A stretch of DNA of 63,021 bases, from assembly GCA_947630755.1 (NCBI GenBank), contig CANRIU010000007.1:1-63021 (forward strand), read 5' to 3'. Shown in pieces: positions 25,249 through 33,294 of this stretch. The notes beneath the pieces were generated by a model. The model ran no database searches. It saw only the letters and a list, made by a program, of their open reading frames with translations, and had not been told where the DNA came from. Source of the DNA: an uncultured Oscillospiraceae bacterium. Lineage in GTDB: Bacteria > Bacillota > Clostridia > Oscillospirales > Oscillospiraceae. How positions within the stretch are numbered: the first letter of the stretch is position 1; every line of letters starts with the position of its first letter. The translations under genes were made by a program, and so were the position numbers.

Positions 25249-25251
25249 TGT

Positions 25252-26499
25252 TTACTCACTTTCCTTTCCCACGCTCATACCGGCGCGGTGCCCGGTGGAC
25301 CAGGCTATCTGGAGGTTGAAGCCCCCTGTGTAGCCGTCCACATCCAGCACCTCTCCGGCAAAATATAAGCCGGGAAGCAGCTTTGACTCCATGGTCCTCG
25401 GGTCCACCTCTTTTACGTCCACGCCGCCGGAGGTGACTATCGCCTCCTCCACCGGGCGCGGGCATTTGACGTGGACCGGAAAGGCTTTGAAAAGCTCCAC
25501 AAGTCCAAGGCGCTGCTCCCTTGTAACCGAATTTACCTTAGTATCCCCGGGTATGCCCGAGAGCTCCACCAGGACCGGGATCATGCTCCGTCCCGCCAGG
25601 TCCTGAAGGGCGTTCTCAAAGTCCCTGTTTTTGTACTTCTCAAAATCCCTGAGTATCCGCCTGTCAAGAGCCTGCCTGTCCAGGGCGGGCTTTAAGTCGA
25701 TATACATGGTGTAGCTGTTATTGTCAAAATCCCGCATATGCGCCGAGGCGGACAGCACCAGCGGACCCGAGACGCCAAAGTGGGTAAAAAGCATCTCGCC
25801 AAAATCCTCAAATACGCGCTTTCCACCGCTGTCGACGACCCGAAGGGATACGTTTCTCGGTGAAAAACCCGCCATCCTCCCGCAGTAGTCGTCCGTGGAC
25901 TCCAGCGGCACCAGCGACGCCCGGGGCTTTACTATCCTGTGTCCCACTGCGGAGGCCATCCTGTACCCGTCCCCGTCGGAGCCTGTGACGGGGTAGCTCA
26001 GCCCACCGGTCGCCAGAATCACGCTCCGGGCGTAATAATCACCCCGGTCTGTGCTGACGCCGGAGGCTCGTCCTTCGTCGGTGATGATCCCCACGGCTCT
26101 CGAGCGGACAAGCTCCGCGCCGCTGTCTTGAGCAAAGCGCCGGAGGGCGTCCACCACGTCGGCGGCTCTGTCGGACACGGGGAAGACCCTCTTCCCACGC
26201 TCGACCTTCAGGGGCACGCCCAGAGATTCAAACAGCTCCATGACCTTCTGGGGCGGAAAATCGCTCAGTGCGCTGTACATGAATTTCCCGTTGCCGGGGA
26301 TGTTCGACACCGCCTCCCGCAGGGAGCAGAAATTCGTGAGGTTGCATCTGCCCTTGCCGGTGATACCGAGCTTTCGCGCCGTGTGGTCGGTTTTCTCAAG
26401 GACCGTGACCGAAAGGCCCCTACCGGCGGCTGTCCCTGCCGCCATGAGCCCCGCGGCCCCGGCGCCAATGACGATCACGTCACTGATCGTACTTCTCAT
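25252..26499 (-). CDS. HI0933/BaiN-family flavoprotein
   Basis: About 415 residues. FAD-binding start VIVIGAGAAGLMAAGTAAGRG, followed by TGKGRCNLTN and the C-terminal GEVLDVDGYTGGFNLQIAWSTGHRAG, all diagnostic of the HI0933 (YhiN/BaiN) group. Most members have no proven substrate; one gut member acts on bile acids, but that role should not be assumed here. I chose the ATG at 26499 (MRSTISDVIVIGAG), which overlaps the upstream rpiR gene by about 20 bp. Confidence 0.92.
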   Translation of the reverse strand: MRSTISDVIVIGAGAAGLMAAGTAAGRGLSVTVLEKTDHTARKLGITGKGRCNLTNFCSLREAVSNIPGNGKFMYSALSDFPPQKVMELFESLGVPLKVERGKRVFPVSDRAADVVDALRRFAQDSGAELVRSRAVGIITDEGRASGVSTDRGDYYARSVILATGGLSYPVTGSDGDGYRMASAVGHRIVKPRASLVPLESTDDYCGRMAGFSPRNVSLRVVDSGGKRVFEDFGEMLFTHFGVSGPLVLSASAHMRDFDNNSYTMYIDLKPALDRQALDRRILRDFEKYKNRDFENALQDLAGRSMIPVLVELSGIPGDTKVNSVTREQRLGLVELFKAFPVHVKCPRPVEEAIVTSGGVDVKEVDPRTMESKLLPGLYFAGEVLDVDGYTGGFNLQIAWSTGHRAGMSVGKESE

Positions 26500-27343
26500 A
26501 GACGTCAAATTCTGTCCAGATGCTCTCAAGCCTGGCAAAGGTCCCCTGAAGGTCCTCCTCGGACCTCTCCGCCACAGCGACCACCAGGGCGTTAATCAGG
26601 CTCAGCGGCGCAACCAGTGAGTCGAGGAAGGACACCATGTCGCTGCGGGCATAGAGCTTTATATCCGCAAGCTGGGCAACCAGGCTTGTCTCGGAGTCGG
26701 TTATTCCGACCACCTTCGCGCCCTTGTCCCGGGCATAGCGCATCGCCATGATGGTCCTGCGGGAGTAGCGCGGGAAGGAAATCGCCACGAGCACATCCCC
26801 CTCCCTGATGTGGAGGATCTGCTCGTATATCTCGGAAAAGGCGTTCTGGGATATGACCCGCACATCCGGAAAGAGCTGATTTAAGTAAAACCCCATGAAG
26901 TTGGAGAGCACGGCGGAGGACCGCACCCCGACGATGTATATGGTGTTAGCGCGGCTAATGGCGGCAGCGGCCCTTGAAAACTCCTCGTGGTCAAGCTTTT
27001 CCAGCGTATGGCGGATCTTTGACATGTCGGAGTTGAGCACGGCCTCGGGTATGTTGGGCCCGGTGATCATGTCCTTCGCCACCTCTATGCGCTGGACGGT
27101 GGTGAGGCGGTTTTTCACCAGCTCCTGCATCGCCCGGCGCATCTCCGGGTAGCCCTCATATCCCAGGTCCGCCGCAAAGCGCACCACGGTGGACTCAGAC
27201 ACCCCGGCGGCGGTGCCGAGGCGTCCCGCTGTCATGAACGCCGCCTTGTCGTAGTTGTCGAGAATATATTCCGAAATTCGGCGCTGGCCCTTGGAGAATG
27301 TCGGCTCCAGAGCCTTTATCGCCGTCAAAACATCCTTTCCCAT
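26480..27343 (-). CDS. MurR/RpiR family transcriptional regulator
   Basis: 287 residues. An N-terminal RpiR helix-turn-helix (GVSESTVVRFAADLGYEGYPEMR, about residues 45-75) and a C-terminal SIS sugar-phosphate-binding domain (IYIVGVRSSAVLSN; GDVLVAISFPRYSRRT). Family members sense sugar phosphates or amino sugars. The target genes are not obvious, since downstream genes are housekeeping. ATG 27343 has AGAGGGTG at a good distance; GTG 27352 is the alternative. A promoter sits at 27411-27438. Confidence 0.93.
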   Translation of the reverse strand: MGKDVLTAIKALEPTFSKGQRRISEYILDNYDKAAFMTAGRLGTAAGVSESTVVRFAADLGYEGYPEMRRAMQELVKNRLTTVQRIEVAKDMITGPNIPEAVLNSDMSKIRHTLEKLDHEEFSRAAAAISRANTIYIVGVRSSAVLSNFMGFYLNQLFPDVRVISQNAFSEIYEQILHIREGDVLVAISFPRYSRRTIMAMRYARDKGAKVVGITDSETSLVAQLADIKLYARSDMVSFLDSLVAPLSLINALVVAVAERSEEDLQGTFARLESIWTEFDVYEKYDQ

Positions 27344-27410
27344 CGTAAACACCCTCTTTTTTTCAAAAAATATGTTAAAATTAACAATTAATTATAAGAA
27401 GTCTGTAATT

Positions 27411-27438
27411 ATTATAGTAGCTTTTGAACATTTTTCAA
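27411..27438 (-). promoter_or_regulatory. promoter of the rpiR-led operon
   Basis: Minus strand: -35 TTGAAA (27433-27438), 16-bp spacer, -10 TATAAT (27411-27416). The leader that follows is AT-rich and contains GTTAATTTTAAC (27373-27384), a small palindrome that could be an operator. Confidence 0.65.
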
Positions 27439-27469
27439 GCTTATTTTGAAAAAAATGAATGGCAAATCA

Positions 27470-28186
27470 TCATTTCCTGCAAACGCCGCCGCGAAGTGCA
27501 AGAAGCTCCTCCTCCTTAAGCTCCCTCCAGCAGCCCTTTTTGAGCCCGCCGAGCCTGACGCCGCCCTCACTTATACGGGTAAGGCGCTTTACCTCCAGCC
27601 CGGCGGCGGCGCACATGCGCCTTATCTGGCGGTTTCGCCCCTCGTGGACGGTGATGTCCAGAGTGTGAAGCTGCCCCGATGACCTTAAAAGCCGGACCTG
27701 GGCTCTGCGGAGCTTCACGCCGTCGAGCTCCATTGGCTCTCTCAGGCGGCGGACGCCCTCCTCAATATCTCCCGTCACCAGTACCCGGTAGGTCTTGTCC
27801 TTTTCAAATGAAGGATGGGTGAGCAAATTTGCAAGCTCCCCGTCATTCGTCATTATAAGAAGGCCCTCGGAGTTTATGTCGAGCCTCCCCACGGGATAGA
27901 CCCTCGCGGGCACTTCCCTTACGAGGTCAGCTACGGTTTTTCTGCCCCGCTCGTCGCTCATCGTCGTGACATACCCCACGGGCTTATTTAGCATTATGTA
28001 GTACTTTCTCTCAGGAACGGGCAGAGGCGCGCCGTCAAGGGTTATCTCATCCCGCTCGGGGTCAGCTCCGTCCCCGAGCTTAGCCGGAACGCCGTTAACC
28101 GCGACCCGGCCCTCGGCGATATATTTCTCCGCCGCCCGGCGGGACATCCCTGCCCGGGCAGCCATTATTTTTTGAAGTCTCTCCAT
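27470..28186 (-). CDS. rluB: 23S rRNA pseudouridine synthase (RluB/RsuA family)
   Basis: 238 residues. An N-terminal S4 RNA-binding domain (RLQKIMAARAGMSRRAAEKYI) followed by the catalytic domain with GRLDINSEGLLIMTNDG, whose Asp is the nucleophile, and HEGRNRQIRRMC. ATG 28186 overlaps the dacF stop as ATGA. The RluB name follows size and the scpAB/dacF context; RsuA-type specificity cannot be excluded. Confidence 0.92.
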   Translation of the reverse strand: MERLQKIMAARAGMSRRAAEKYIAEGRVAVNGVPAKLGDGADPERDEITLDGAPLPVPERKYYIMLNKPVGYVTTMSDERGRKTVADLVREVPARVYPVGRLDINSEGLLIMTNDGELANLLTHPSFEKDKTYRVLVTGDIEEGVRRLREPMELDGVKLRRAQVRLLRSSGQLHTLDITVHEGRNRQIRRMCAAAGLEVKRLTRISEGGVRLGGLKKGCWRELKEEELLALRGGVCRK

Positions 28187-29331
28187 CACTGCCTTCTCCC
28201 TGTGCGGCTGCCGACCCCGGCGTTGAAGGCTCCGAGGAGCCCTCTCAGCCTGTCAAGACCCCGGAGCCTCTGGCTCTCATCCCTGGCAACGGTCCCGGTG
28301 TAGCAGAGCTCAAGCTCATATACCCTCTCCCCGGCTGTGACCGTCATGCTCCCGGCCCGCTCCCCGGCGGAGACCCCGGCGTAGACGAACTCCGGTGCCG
28401 AGATACGGACATCCACCTGCGCGCCCCTGGGGATTAGGATGGAAAGGCTCTCCTTCGGCGCCGCGCCCACATCCGGAGAGGTGCCGGATATTACCGGGAT
28501 CCTTGCCACCTCCCTGCCGCATACTGCGGCGGTGATGAGCTCCCAGCCCTCAAACCCGGCGTCGTAGAGCCGCGTGTGGTCGGTCCAGTCGTCGGGGTCG
28601 CAGAGTGTCACGCAGATAAGCCGCGTCGCGCCCCTCTGGGCGCAGGTCACAAGCGTCCTTCCGGCCTTTTTTGTGTATCCGGTCTTTCCCGCGATCATGC
28701 CGTCATAGCTCCACATGAGCTTGTTGTGGTTCGTGTAGGTCCGGCCCCCGAAGGAGATGCTCCTTGTGGAGGCAATCTGGGCAAAGAGCGGGTTTGCCAT
28801 TGCCTCCGCCATTATCAGGGCGAGATCTCTGGCGGAGGAGTAGTGCCCCTCGGCGTTGAGGCCGTGGGGATTCACAAAATGTGTGTTTTCAAGGCCCAGC
28901 TCCCCGGCGCGTCGGTTCATAAGCTCCGCAAAGCCCTCGATAGAGCCGGAGATATGGACGGCAATGCACGCCGCGGCGTCGTTTCCCGACTCAAGCAAAA
29001 GACCGTATAGAAGCTCGCGCATCGTGAGCCTGTCACCGGCCTTAAGATACATGGAGGAGCCCTCCACGCCCTCACAGGAGCCGGGAACAATGACCTCCTC
29101 CTCGATCGGGCAGCTCTCCAGCGCCACAAGAGCCGTCATGAGCTTTGTGGTGCTGGCAATGAGCATCCTGTCATCGGCGTTTTTCTCGTAGAGAACGGTC
29201 TTTGTGGCGGGCTCATAGAGTATTGCCGCCCTGGCGGTGACCTGAATGTCCAGCTCCGCGGCGGCGGCAGAAACGAACAGCGCCGCAAAAACTGAGGCGG
29301 CGGCTAATGCCGATACGGTCCTTTTAAGCAT
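28186..29331 (-). CDS. dacF: D-alanyl-D-alanine carboxypeptidase (DacF-like)
   Basis: 381 residues, exported. Signal peptide at 1-25 (AAASVFAALFVSAAAAE), then the penicillin-binding domain with SxxK in ASTTKLM, SGN in LLESGNDAA, and KTG in AGKTGYTKKAGRT. A C-terminal beta domain follows. It trims peptidoglycan stem peptides; placement downstream of gerW suggests the sporulation DacF role. A 6-bp hairpin (29344-29363) sits directly before the GGGAGG ribosome-binding site. Confidence 0.93.
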   Translation of the reverse strand: MLKRTVSALAAASVFAALFVSAAAAELDIQVTARAAILYEPATKTVLYEKNADDRMLIASTTKLMTALVALESCPIEEEVIVPGSCEGVEGSSMYLKAGDRLTMRELLYGLLLESGNDAAACIAVHISGSIEGFAELMNRRAGELGLENTHFVNPHGLNAEGHYSSARDLALIMAEAMANPLFAQIASTRSISFGGRTYTNHNKLMWSYDGMIAGKTGYTKKAGRTLVTCAQRGATRLICVTLCDPDDWTDHTRLYDAGFEGWELITAAVCGREVARIPVISGTSPDVGAAPKESLSILIPRGAQVDVRISAPEFVYAGVSAGERAGSMTVTAGERVYELELCYTGTVARDESQRLRGLDRLRGLLGAFNAGVGSRTGRRQ

Positions 29332-29418
29332 AACAAGCCTCCCTCGCGGAAAAATGCCCGCGAAGGATATTATGGCTTGTCTTAAGGCGCTTTATACTTC
29401 TCCCCCGCTGCGGTCCGG

Positions 29419-29853
29419 TTATTCGGCCTTGGTCTCAGTGGTGTCAGCGGCGGCCCTGGCTTCCTTTTTCGCCTTCTGCTTGTCCACTATGGCGACGATC
29501 TTGTCTATGAGCTCCGGTGCGGAGTCTATGACCCGGTCTACGGTGTTCGCCGCGGGAGGCTCTATGGTCATGACCCTGACCTGACCTTCCTTTATGACGA
29601 CAAAGGCGAGGGGATCGATCTTTACCCCGGCGCCGGAGCCGCCGCCAAAGGGGTTGGCTGCGCCGTCCTTCTGGTGCTTTCCGGTGAAATCTGTCCCGCC
29701 GGAGGCAAAGCCCATGCTCACCCTTGATACGGGGATAATGGTTATCCCGTCGGGGGTGGTGATGCTCTCACCGATGACTGTGCTGACGTCGGCAATGCCG
29801 CGCAGCTTCTCCATCACTGTGCCCATGAGGTCATTGATCGGATGTCTGTCCAT
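29419..29853 (-). CDS. gerW: GerW (YtfJ) family sporulation protein
   Basis: 144 residues. MDRHPINDLMGTVMEKL, then GESITTPDGITIIPVSRVSMGFASGGTDF and a Gly-rich loop, diagnostic of GerW/YtfJ. In Bacillus the protein is made in the forespore and needed for germination by some receptors. The ATG at 29853 has AAAGGTGGA upstream and overlaps the DUF2953 gene by 23 bp. Confidence 0.93.
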   Translation of the reverse strand: MDRHPINDLMGTVMEKLRGIADVSTVIGESITTPDGITIIPVSRVSMGFASGGTDFTGKHQKDGAANPFGGGSGAGVKIDPLAFVVIKEGQVRVMTIEPPAANTVDRVIDSAPELIDKIVAIVDKQKAKKEARAAADTTETKAE

Positions 29854-30601
29854 TTTTATCCACCTTTCCTTGTTTTATCTGGGCGAGAATGACCTTTACT
29901 ACGGGCCACACCGCCAGGACAACGTAAATAATTTCCCAGATCGCTATTGTAAGCTGGGCGTCAATATATATTTCCGCCTCGCTTTTTTCAAATGTCACAT
30001 CCGCGCCCACGTCGTGCTCTTTTATCTTGAATATATTCTCAAAAAGCGGCATCAGGGCGTTCACCCCGGCGCTGGCACAGGCAAAGGTCATGGCGGCGTT
30101 ATAAGGGTCGTTGGAGGCTACGGTGTAGTGTATCGTCAGCTTGTCTATGGATATTTTTCTCCGAAGCCGCCCCAATAATTCCCCGACGGCGGAGAGAACG
30201 GCGGATATGAGCTCCAGCGTCACCTTTATTCCGGAGCCCTTCTCCTCCTCGGGAGTCTCGCCGGACTCCTCCGCCTTTTCCCCCTCGGGCTTCTCCTCCG
30301 GCTCAGCCTTTTTCGGCTTTTCCTTTTTGGGCTTTTCCTTTTTGGGCTTTTCCTTTTTGGGTTTTTCCTTCTTCGGCTTTTTCTCCCTGTCCGGGTCTGA
30401 CGGCAGGAGCTTCAGCCGTATCGGTCCCGCTATCACCTTGAGGCCGAAAACTCCCCCATCCAGCGTGACGCGGGCTCCAACGCGCAGGAGGGCGATGAGC
30501 AGGTCGATCAAAAGCGTGACGCCAAGGATAATTAGCGCTGCCTTCACCTTCCCGCAGATGAGAAGGATAATAAAAGCTATAAGGTACAGTAATGTGAACA
30601 T
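29831..30601 (-). CDS. DUF2953 domain membrane protein
   Basis: 256 residues. One N-terminal membrane hairpin (FTLLYLIAFIILLICGKVKAALIILGVTLLIDLL), a highly charged middle with five tandem PKKEK-type units followed by an acidic Glu-rich segment, then the DUF2953 C-terminal region (VGADVTFEKSEAEIYIDAQLTIAIWEIIYV). DUF2953 genes commonly sit between scpB and ytfJ in Clostridia, as here. Function is unknown; the link to sporulation is by context. Confidence 0.88.
   Translation of the reverse strand: MFTLLYLIAFIILLICGKVKAALIILGVTLLIDLLIALLRVGARVTLDGGVFGLKVIAGPIRLKLLPSDPDREKKPKKEKPKKEKPKKEKPKKEKPKKAEPEEKPEGEKAEESGETPEEEKGSGIKVTLELISAVLSAVGELLGRLRRKISIDKLTIHYTVASNDPYNAAMTFACASAGVNALMPLFENIFKIKEHDVGADVTFEKSEAEIYIDAQLTIAIWEIIYVVLAVWPVVKVILAQIKQGKVDKNGQTSDQ
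30309..30382. repeat. 15-bp tandem repeat in the DUF2953 gene
   Basis: About five copies of a 15-bp unit encoding KPKKE on the minus strand, three of them near-identical in sequence. Likely prone to copy-number change. Confidence 0.8.
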
Positions 30602-30640
30602 CGTCCCACCACGCTTTCGTTTTGCAATTTAAAGCATAGG

Positions 30641-31231
30641 TCAACCTTCCACCAGCTCCTCCATGGAGCGCAGCGCGTCAATGGACTCCTCTATCTTCAG
30701 CTGCTCCGGGTCCTCGCCCTTCTTCTGCGGAAGCTCCGGCAGCTCATCAAGGGATGAGATGCCGAAGACCCTGAGGAAATCCGGCGTTGTCCTGAAGAGC
30801 GTCGGCCTTCCCGGGGCGTCAAGTGTGCCGCAGGGCTCGATGAGCCCGCGCTCTGTCAAAACTCCCACGGTGTAGCTCGAGTCGGTGCCGCGCAGCTTAT
30901 CGATATACGCCCTTGTCACGGGCTGGAAGTAGGCGGTTATCGCCAGCACCTCCAGCGCTGTCTGCGTAAGCTTCGGGGGCTTTCTCGTCTCAAGGGCCTG
31001 GCGGATAATGTCGCCGTACTCCGGCGCGGAGCAAAGCTGGAGAGCGCCATCCAGACGCACAAGCCTTATGCCGTGCCCGTCCCGTATGAGCTTGTCCGCT
31101 ATGTTCTTCGCCGCGTCGAGCACAGCCTCCTCCGGCTGCACCAGCACCGCCGACAGGCGCTTTACGCTGACGGCCTCGCCGGAGGCGAATAATATGCCCT
31201 CGATCGCGGGCTCTAATTTTTCCAAATCCAT
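30641..31231 (-). CDS. scpB: segregation and condensation protein B
   Basis: 196 residues; winged-helix subunit of the SMC-ScpAB condensin. IEGILFASGEAVSVKRL start and TALEVLAITAYFQPVTRAYIDKLRG are family signatures. It lies 4 bp after scpA. Confidence 0.95.
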   Translation of the reverse strand: MDLEKLEPAIEGILFASGEAVSVKRLSAVLVQPEEAVLDAAKNIADKLIRDGHGIRLVRLDGALQLCSAPEYGDIIRQALETRKPPKLTQTALEVLAITAYFQPVTRAYIDKLRGTDSSYTVGVLTERGLIEPCGTLDAPGRPTLFRTTPDFLRVFGISSLDELPELPQKKGEDPEQLKIEESIDALRSMEELVEG

Positions 31232-31235
31232 ACTT

Positions 31236-32009
31236 TCACCCTGTCGGCTTATCGTCCGGCTCCATTACCGTCATGCCGTCCGCCTCGCCCTCAATAACTA
31301 TGCTGCCCTCCCGGCAGAGCTCAAGGAGAGCTATAAACGTGGCGACAAGCTCCGTGCGGCTGCCGCACCCCAGAAAAATGTCGCTCAGCATCTCCCGCCC
31401 TTTGCCGCGGAGCCTTTCAAGAAGCTCATCGGTCTTCTCTGTGACCGAGTAGACGATCCTCTCCGGGAAGCGAAAGCCGGAGCTGCTTTCAAATATGCTC
31501 CCCGCGTCCTCCCGGGAGATGACCCGGACCATGGCGTCAAGAACGTCGCCCTTGTCGTGGATGTATTTGTAGCTCCTGTCAGCGGGGAGGTACTCCGGAG
31601 GCTTTACCATTGTCCCGGCGCCCCGGGTGTACATATCGGCAAGCTCCGGCAGGACAGTCCGCAGGCGCTCCATGGCCTCCTTGCCGCGAAGCCTCTCCAG
31701 TGACTCAATGAGCTCTTCCAGCTCTCCGGTCTCCTCCCCGGCGGAGAGCAGCACCCGGGCCTTGATGTAAACAAGGTAGGAGGCCATCTGGACAAACTCG
31801 CTCGCCACCTCAAGGTCCATGGCCTTCATCCGGTCAAGCCAGGCCAGATACTGGTCCAGAAGCTCCGAGATCCTAATGTCCTGGATCTCTATTTTATTTT
31901 TCGCCAAAAGCTGGAGAATAAGCGTCAGCGGCCCCTCAAAATCCTCCATGTCGTCCCGGGTCCGCACCACGCCCTCCAGGCGGAAGGTGGGATTATCCAT
32001 ATGAGCCAT
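31236..32009 (-). CDS. scpA: segregation and condensation protein A
   Basis: 257 residues; kleisin subunit that bridges the SMC heads. FEGPLTLILQLLAKNKIEIQDIRIS and EFVQMASYLVYIKARVLL are diagnostic, with a C-terminal winged helix. The start at 32009 or the Met at 32000 are both possible; the upstream S2P gene ends 4 bp away. Confidence 0.95.
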   Translation of the reverse strand: MAHMDNPTFRLEGVVRTRDDMEDFEGPLTLILQLLAKNKIEIQDIRISELLDQYLAWLDRMKAMDLEVASEFVQMASYLVYIKARVLLSAGEETGELEELIESLERLRGKEAMERLRTVLPELADMYTRGAGTMVKPPEYLPADRSYKYIHDKGDVLDAMVRVISREDAGSIFESSSGFRFPERIVYSVTEKTDELLERLRGKGREMLSDIFLGCGSRTELVATFIALLELCREGSIVIEGEADGMTVMEPDDKPTG

Positions 32010-32012
32010 CCG

Positions 32013-32690
32013 TCAATAGATGATTTTTATGCCGAGGCCAAACCCGGCGTCGGCGAGAAAGAAGAGCTTTTCAAAAAGAAAGCTGACAGCCTTTGAAAGC
32101 GGTCCCGACAGCACGCCCGTCACAACCAGGACAAGCAGAATGAGCATCCCGTAGCGCTCATACCGCATAAGGTTCCAATATGACCTCTCCGGGATGACGG
32201 AGTAGAGCACCTTTGAGCCGTCCAGCGGAGGTATTGGCAGTATGTTGAAAACCGCCAGCGACAGGCTCAGATACGCCGTGCGGTAGACGGTTATGACCAC
32301 ATAGTTCCCCCATCCCCTGTCGCCGAGGAGGGGTACAAGAAGCCCGTAGAGGAAAAGGCACACCGCGGTTATCACCACGTTGCAGGCGGGGCCCGCGGCG
32401 GCGGTCAGCGCCATGCCGCCCCTGGGATTTTTGAATTGTCGCATATCCACCGGGACGGGCTTTGCCCAGCCGAACCCGAGGAAGGCCATCATCACAAATC
32501 CCATTATGTCAAAGTGCTTAAAGGGGTTGAGGCTCAGCCGCCCCGAATCTCTCGCCGTGGTATCTCCCAGGGCAAGGGCCGCCCAGCCGTGGGCGCACTC
32601 ATGCAGCGTGATGCAGATGAGCGCGGGTATCGCCGACATTGCGGCGTCTGTCAATATGGACCAGTCGAGATTGCGTAAAATATTAAGCAT
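32013..32690 (-). CDS. site-2 protease family membrane metalloprotease (M50)
   Basis: 225 residues, about six membrane segments. Zinc motif HECAHGWAALALGD (HExxH) near residue 28 and the second motif NILPIPPLDGSKV near 165, with catalytic Asp. This is the ScpA-adjacent YwhC-like rhomboid-fold S2P group. Substrates are unknown. It starts 12 bp from the engB stop. Confidence 0.92.
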   Translation of the reverse strand: MLNILRNLDWSILTDAAMSAIPALICITLHECAHGWAALALGDTTARDSGRLSLNPFKHFDIMGFVMMAFLGFGWAKPVPVDMRQFKNPRGGMALTAAAGPACNVVITAVCLFLYGLLVPLLGDRGWGNYVVITVYRTAYLSLSLAVFNILPIPPLDGSKVLYSVIPERSYWNLMRYERYGMLILLVLVVTGVLSGPLSKAVSFLFEKLFFLADAGFGLGIKIIY

Positions 32691-32702
32691 GATTCCAGTA
32701 TA

Positions 32703-33290
32703 TCACAAATCCAGAGCGCTTTCAATAGCTATGATAAGCGCTTCCCTGCCCTCGCCTGTCTCGGCGGAGTATCCGATGAGGTCCGTGTCCTGAGAGATGT
32801 CCAGCGTCTCCATTATCCTCGTGATGTTTCCGGGGACCTCCGACCTTTTGCACTTGTCCACCTTGTTTGCCACGATTATGAACTGGCACCGGGTCTGCTT
32901 GAACCAGTTGACCATGGTGATGTCGTCCCGGGTGGGCTTGTGGCGGGCGTCCACTATCTGTATGCCCAGGGTGATGAGACAGGGCTGGGCGAAATACGAC
33001 TCCATGAGCCTGCCCCACCTGTCCCGCTCCGCCTTGGAGACGGCGGCGTAGCCGTAGCCGGGAAGGTCCGTGATATATGCCCTCCCGTCCACGAGAAAGT
33101 AATTTATCTGGTTCGTCTTGCCCGGCTGTGAGCCGACCCGGGCCAGGTTTTTCCGCTGGGCGAGGGAGTTTATGACTGAGGACTTTCCCACGTTTGACCT
33201 GCCAGCGAACACGATCTGCGGCAGCCCGTCACGAATGAAGCCCTCCGGCGAGACGGCGGATTTGATAAACTCTGCCTTTCTGAAGTCCAT
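32703..33290 (-). CDS. engB: ribosome biogenesis GTPase EngB (YsxC)
   Basis: 195 residues. GTPase for 50S assembly. G1 AGRSNVGKSSVIN, G3 DLPGYGYA, G4 NKVDK. It starts 4 bp after the lon stop, the conserved lon-ysxC order of Firmicutes. Confidence 0.96.
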   Translation of the reverse strand: MDFRKAEFIKSAVSPEGFIRDGLPQIVFAGRSNVGKSSVINSLAQRKNLARVGSQPGKTNQINYFLVDGRAYITDLPGYGYAAVSKAERDRWGRLMESYFAQPCLITLGIQIVDARHKPTRDDITMVNWFKQTRCQFIIVANKVDKCKRSEVPGNITRIMETLDISQDTDLIGYSAETGEGREALIIAIESALDL

Positions 33291-33294
33291 GGCG

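Noticed and set aside
29344-29363. terminator before dacF
   Set aside because: The 6-bp stem is followed by the ribosome-binding site rather than a T-run, so it cannot be called a terminator.
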